Below, one piece after another: positions 60,030-64,000 of a DNA stretch of 64,000 nucleotides. The DNA is from Heterobilharzia americana (Eukaryota > Platyhelminthes > Trematoda > Strigeidida > Schistosomatidae), in NCBI GenBank assembly GCA_944470555.2, contig OX104134.1:103162701-103226700 (forward strand), in the 5' to 3' direction. The notes beneath the pieces are model-generated. The model was not told where the DNA came from and made no database searches. It was given only the letters and a program-made list of their open reading frames with translations. Every line of letters starts with the position of its first letter. Position 1 is the first letter of the stretch. A program made the translations under genes and the position numbers.

Positions 60030-61070
60030 GAGGCAAACAAATCTCTATCCTGAAAGCAAGAAAAAGATGCCCATTATGTACGGAAGGCGACATAATCAGG
60101 CTTAAGAATAAAACTTTCCTTTAATTGTAGGGAAGTTTTGGATATTGTATCCACCTTCTGATATGTTAACACAGAGAAAATAAGCGCACAGTGGTTGGTT
60201 ACCTATGAGCATAAATTTTGTTTACATTATTCAAAAATGAAATTAAATACGAAGTTTTACTGAGCTACTGTCTGAAGGTTACGATGGAAAAGGAATTCAG
60301 CTTCATGCTGCTAAACAGCAGCAAAATACTATGGATGATCAAATAACTAAGTCGAACAAAACAAAGTGTTGGTTCTATCATAAAGCAGACAAGCAGCCAA
60401 TTCTGTTTATGCATTCATAACAATTCAAATTACAGACTAATTATACAACCTGTTTACGTTGGAAAGGTCAATTTGATTATATTGTTTGCAATGCCCTAGA
60501 GTTAGTCAATTCTCATCTGTTACAAAGGTTTCCTAAATAATACATAAACGTGGAATGCGACATGGTTGTACAAAGTTGGTTGGGTAGGTGATATACTTCA
60601 GTTTAAATTCTCTCAGATCTATTAACTTATTGAACTTATGACCAAGTTAAAGTTCATTCTTTTTTCACAACGGAGTGCCATTATTGCAGTTCAAAGACTG
60701 ATGAAATTTACTACTAGAAATAAAATAATTTCACCAATATCCTACTAGTTTTTTGTCAACCTTGACTGCTTTATGAATTTCAGCAATTCGAGTATAATAA
60801 TCGAATCACAACACAGATGTATTACCCCCCCCCTTTCCAATTCTCGATAACTGTAAAAAATTCAAAATGCGAACGATGAGGGGGGGGAATTCCTTGTTCT
60901 GGTAAGCCTAAAAACTATACACAAACGAATCATGTTTTGTATCAACTTACAATGTATGGGGTTTTCAACTTTAAATTGATCTATTCTCCGCAAGAGGATG
61001 CGGTTCGACATGTACAAACTGTTGAGAGTTACCTGTAAAGTTGTCAAAGCAGCTTACTGTTATTGATAGA
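60030..61070. other. Non-coding stretch, nothing recognised
   Basis: AT-rich, with a C9 run at 60825-60833 and a G8 run at 60880-60887. No gene is supported. Confidence 0.45.
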
Positions 61071-61076
61071 TGGTGG

Positions 61077-61245
61077 CTAGTAGTGGAATCCAGAACGCAT
61101 GTCTCGTTCTCTTTGGGATTCTTCAGCCGGATGTGCCTACCTCCCAGTGAGCTATTCTGTTCCCATGAGGACTTGAACTCGGAACCGATCGCTTCAAACA
61201 CTACATCGTTATCCACTAAACCACCGAGCCACGATATCTACTTCT
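61077..61245 (-). mobile_element. Sm-alpha-like SINE (copy G), complete, ribozyme mutated
   Basis: The most complete copy: on the minus strand GGCTCGGTGGTTTAGTGG (A box), CGAGTTCAAGTCC (B box), the family middle, and the hammerhead region ending CTGGATTCCACTAC. The core reads CTGAAGA and GAGA in place of CTGATGA and GAAA, so it should not cleave. The 80-residue frames across it are by-products. Confidence 0.8.
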
Positions 61246-61249
61246 TATA

Positions 61250-62695
61250 TGATGGGTATCATTTTAATGCTACTTGGATTCTGCTGCTACTCACTACTCA
61301 TCATTAATATATAATTGACAGGTAGTCAATATCGAGACATCCAAGCAGGAGCCCATATCCCAATACAGACCGATCAATTTCGGTCCACTCAATGACAAGA
61401 CAATACAAACTAAAACATTGAAGCCATTTACTGTTCACTACACTTGTTTGAACCGTTTCGCTTTTTCAGCACAGTGTAAGTTTCAGTCATCTTCGTTGAG
61501 TCATCAAGTTTATCAACTGCAAACAAAACTAATGAGAAGCCGTAGGGCTAAGGAACTTATGTAATGATCATAGGATTAGTGCCTTATTGATTCGTATATG
61601 CTCATTATTAGGATATCAGAATATATATATACATAAATATACATTAAAAGCATAAGAAAGATCATTTTATCTCGCTGTACAGCATACTTCATTTTTCAGA
61701 AGTTGAATTCGCGATTCAACTAAAATAAAACCAACAATCACACCTATTTGAAGTCTCATGGCAGATCCTACTGACTGCAAGCCTTGAATCATTTCATTGT
61801 ATCAGGTAAGTATAAGAGTAACTAGTGTACTTAGTGGCTGTCTCACTCTGAATGACTTAAGTGTTCATATTAGGATAAAGTAGTTCAGCAAAGAAAATTC
61901 TCTGCTTGACGAAACACTTTCAGTAGCATTACAAGCGTATTTAAGTTAATAACAAAAGGATTTGTTATTGGTTAATGGGTCAAAATTAAGTCAGCAAAAC
62001 TGAATGTTAAAGGATAAAATAATAAGTCATTTTGAGCTGGAAACAGACTGCATGATCATGGGGTGTTCAGAAGAATTATGCAGTCAATCAAGGGGACGGA
62101 TACCAGGTTGAAAATTATTAACACTAATTATAATCAACAACCAAACTGAAATATTAACAGAATTTTATCGAGAAAATGGCATAATCACGTAAGGATGCAG
62201 GAATGTAGACCATAAAGCAAGAACTATTGGGGCAATAAAGAAACTCACGAAATAATTATGACCACGTCAGAATAAGAGAATGAATGAAGCTCTTCTGTAC
62301 GCAAAAATCAGGCTTTTGCTGTACATGCGTGACGAATTCGCATTCCTCTTGAATCATTTGCCTCAAATTTATGTGGAATTCTGGAGGAAGACTGTAGCCA
62401 AGTAACATGACCAGAGTTGACTAAACAGTCCAAAATAGAACAGTCACTTGACCTACCTGCTTCTCTGGACAGTCAGGTCGGATATTGGTCGGAGTTGCGT
62501 TTGGAAAGACTGTACGTATAACCAGCTCAGCATAAGTGCGTCAACTGACAGACACACATGGATGTGATGTGAAACAGTAGGTTGTACTTTATTTCTCCAT
62601 GAATCAACTACCATTTGAAGAATACTGTTCACAGTTTGGCAGCGTTTAATGTTTCTTAAATGCTATAGAAAAGAGATCCAGTAGTTCCTCATGAT
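61250..62695. other. Non-coding stretch, nothing recognised
   Basis: AT-rich, no supported feature. Confidence 0.45.
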
Positions 62696-62699
62696 AATC

Positions 62700-63660
62700 C
62701 CCTATGACTTCAATATTCATTAAAAGAATTTTCTTATGAACAGTAAGAACTCAATATTGTAGGTGTTTTAACTTCAAGATTTTGCTGCGAATCTCAAGTA
62801 GTAGTGGCTCTGAAGAAATACTCTTTAAAGGTATTCCAACTCCTCATCTACTATGTCTGTCTTCTGTAAAAATTCATCTCATTCTCGTGCAAAGCAAGTG
62901 AATTTGATTCCTTTCCTGACTCGGGGTTATCCAAGTTTGGAAATGGATCTGTCGTTCATTTCAAGTAGGTTTCTTGAAGACTAACTTTTTTAGAAAGCCA
63001 TCAGGTATCTTTTTCAATAACCTGTAAAGAAAATGAAACTCTGAGTTGTTATCAACTTCCACTATGAATTCGGTCAACAGTTGATACTCATTTAAATTTA
63101 AGAGAGTGCCATCTAGATCAATTTTTTCATTTTATAAGATAAAAATATCATCCATGTATCTTTTATATAGAAGGAAATCATGAATAGCTGGACGTAGTGT
63201 GCTATTTCGCATGTTTGCCATGAGGTGATCAGCTGGCAGAGGATTAAATGGTGAACCTATCACTGGTTCATCATTTTATTTAAAAAATTCTTTGTTGAAT
63301 TTGAATTGCTGATACACGTGTAGGCTCTTTAGCAGTAACCTCTAGACTTCATCTTTTAGAGTACCTTGGTTTCTTGAAAACAGAAGGGAGCGGTAAAATG
63401 ATGAGAGGTTTGTTATCAAGTTTAAACGTGTCGACAATGTAGCAATATTTTTTTTTTCAGTGACCTTTATATTCTCTACACTTTTCTCGGTAGATATTTC
63501 CTATTGATTTAGTTCTATTAGTCAATCCAAAACTCCCACAAATGAATACGTGCTTTTGAAGAAACGTTTGACGTACAGTGATTGCTTGTGAAGGCTTTGA
63601 TGAAATTTCAGGCTTCCTTTTGAGGAATCTAGGAGGTTACGAAACACTCCACAACAATGG
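62700..63660 (-). mobile_element. Penelope-like element (copy P4), RT part
   Basis: The minus strand reads EPVIGSPFNPLPADHLMANM, then LLYKRYMDDIFIL (catalytic DD, 63141-63167), then after a stop LNEYQLLTEFIVEVDNNSEFHFL, KIPDGFLKKLVFKKPT and a further decayed segment. Motif order and spacing fit a PLE reverse transcriptase. Several stops and shifts make it dead. The finger region may lie at 63280-63660, where it is unclear. Confidence 0.7.
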
Positions 63661-63664
63661 CTAA

Positions 63665-64000
63665 AACTTAAAGGTAAACTAGTGATGTTGCATAAATTAC
63701 CTTATATCTACATCAGACTCAACAAGTAAATATTTGATCATAAACTTCTTACCTGATAGGGCTCAAGTTAGGTGAGAGAAAGTTTGACTCATTCAGAACC
63801 CAGAGCGTTGTCACCAATGTTTAGAAAGTCACACTTCTAGCTATCAACATAATATGTTGAAATGTCTTTATTAACTAATTTTATAACTTTAATAGTAAGT
63901 CAACAAGTAACAGATATGGTGGGGAATATTTGAAGGCCAAGAGAATGATTTTGATGATGTCATGTTCTCTCAGCTGGATGGTCGAATTCAACATCAGCAG
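63665..64000. other. Window end, possible PLE terminal piece
   Basis: Around 63960-64000 the minus strand reads GCTGATGTTGAATTCGACC then ATCCAGCTGAGAGAAC, similar to the PLE terminal region at 54950-55010. The middle (helix II) of the hammerhead is missing. The rest is unassigned. Confidence 0.4.

Overview
The window looks like nuclear DNA from a blood fluke, genus Schistosoma. It is AT-rich and gene-poor, with long introns. The repeats point the same way: RTE-clade (SR2/SR3-like) non-LTR elements, Penelope-like elements (PLEs) with GIY-YIG endonucleases, and tRNA-headed SINEs of the Sm-alpha type that carry hammerhead ribozymes. The genus is inferred from remembered features of these families; no database was searched.

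The best host gene is on the + strand between 25178 and 40694. Five exons join in phase and encode the C-terminal ~437 residues of a single-pass membrane protein: an Asn-rich extracellular part, one membrane helix in exon 3, and a basic/proline cytoplasmic tail in exons 4-5. Its 5' end lies upstream. Two same-strand candidate exons (12817-12955 and 14153-14306) have extracellular-type cysteines resembling a zona pellucida (ZP) domain, but their link to the gene is unproven. A separate minus-strand candidate exon at 59768-60010 resembles a Sushi/CCP module.

Most other recognisable sequence is mobile DNA. Region by region: 1-7.5 kb is non-coding with two head-to-head pairs of Sm-alpha-like SINEs. 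7.5-12 kb holds a decayed PLE, a gypsy-type integrase relic and an inverted PLE 3' fragment. 12-19 kb holds several tRNA-like SINEs, including a 390-bp palindrome, and the ZP-like exons. 19.2-22.3 kb is RTE copy I and 22.6-24.2 kb a fairly well preserved PLE. 25.2-40.7 kb is the host gene, with RTE copy II (sense) in intron 3 and RTE copy III (antisense) in intron 4. 44.85-48.07 kb is the least damaged RTE copy (V), flanked by a perfect 14-bp target-site duplication. 53.2-55.1 kb is a rearranged PLE followed by an 83-bp AT tract. 55.4-58.9 kb is antisense RTE copy IV. 61.1 kb has another SINE and 62.7-63.7 kb a minus-strand PLE.

The most unusual pattern is in the RTE copies. I-IV share nearly identical stretches, including the same disabling lesions and the same in-situ microsatellite expansions. 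These stretches end abruptly against diverged RTE sequence. Gene conversion, amplification of a dead non-autonomous subfamily, or repeat collapse during assembly could each explain this.
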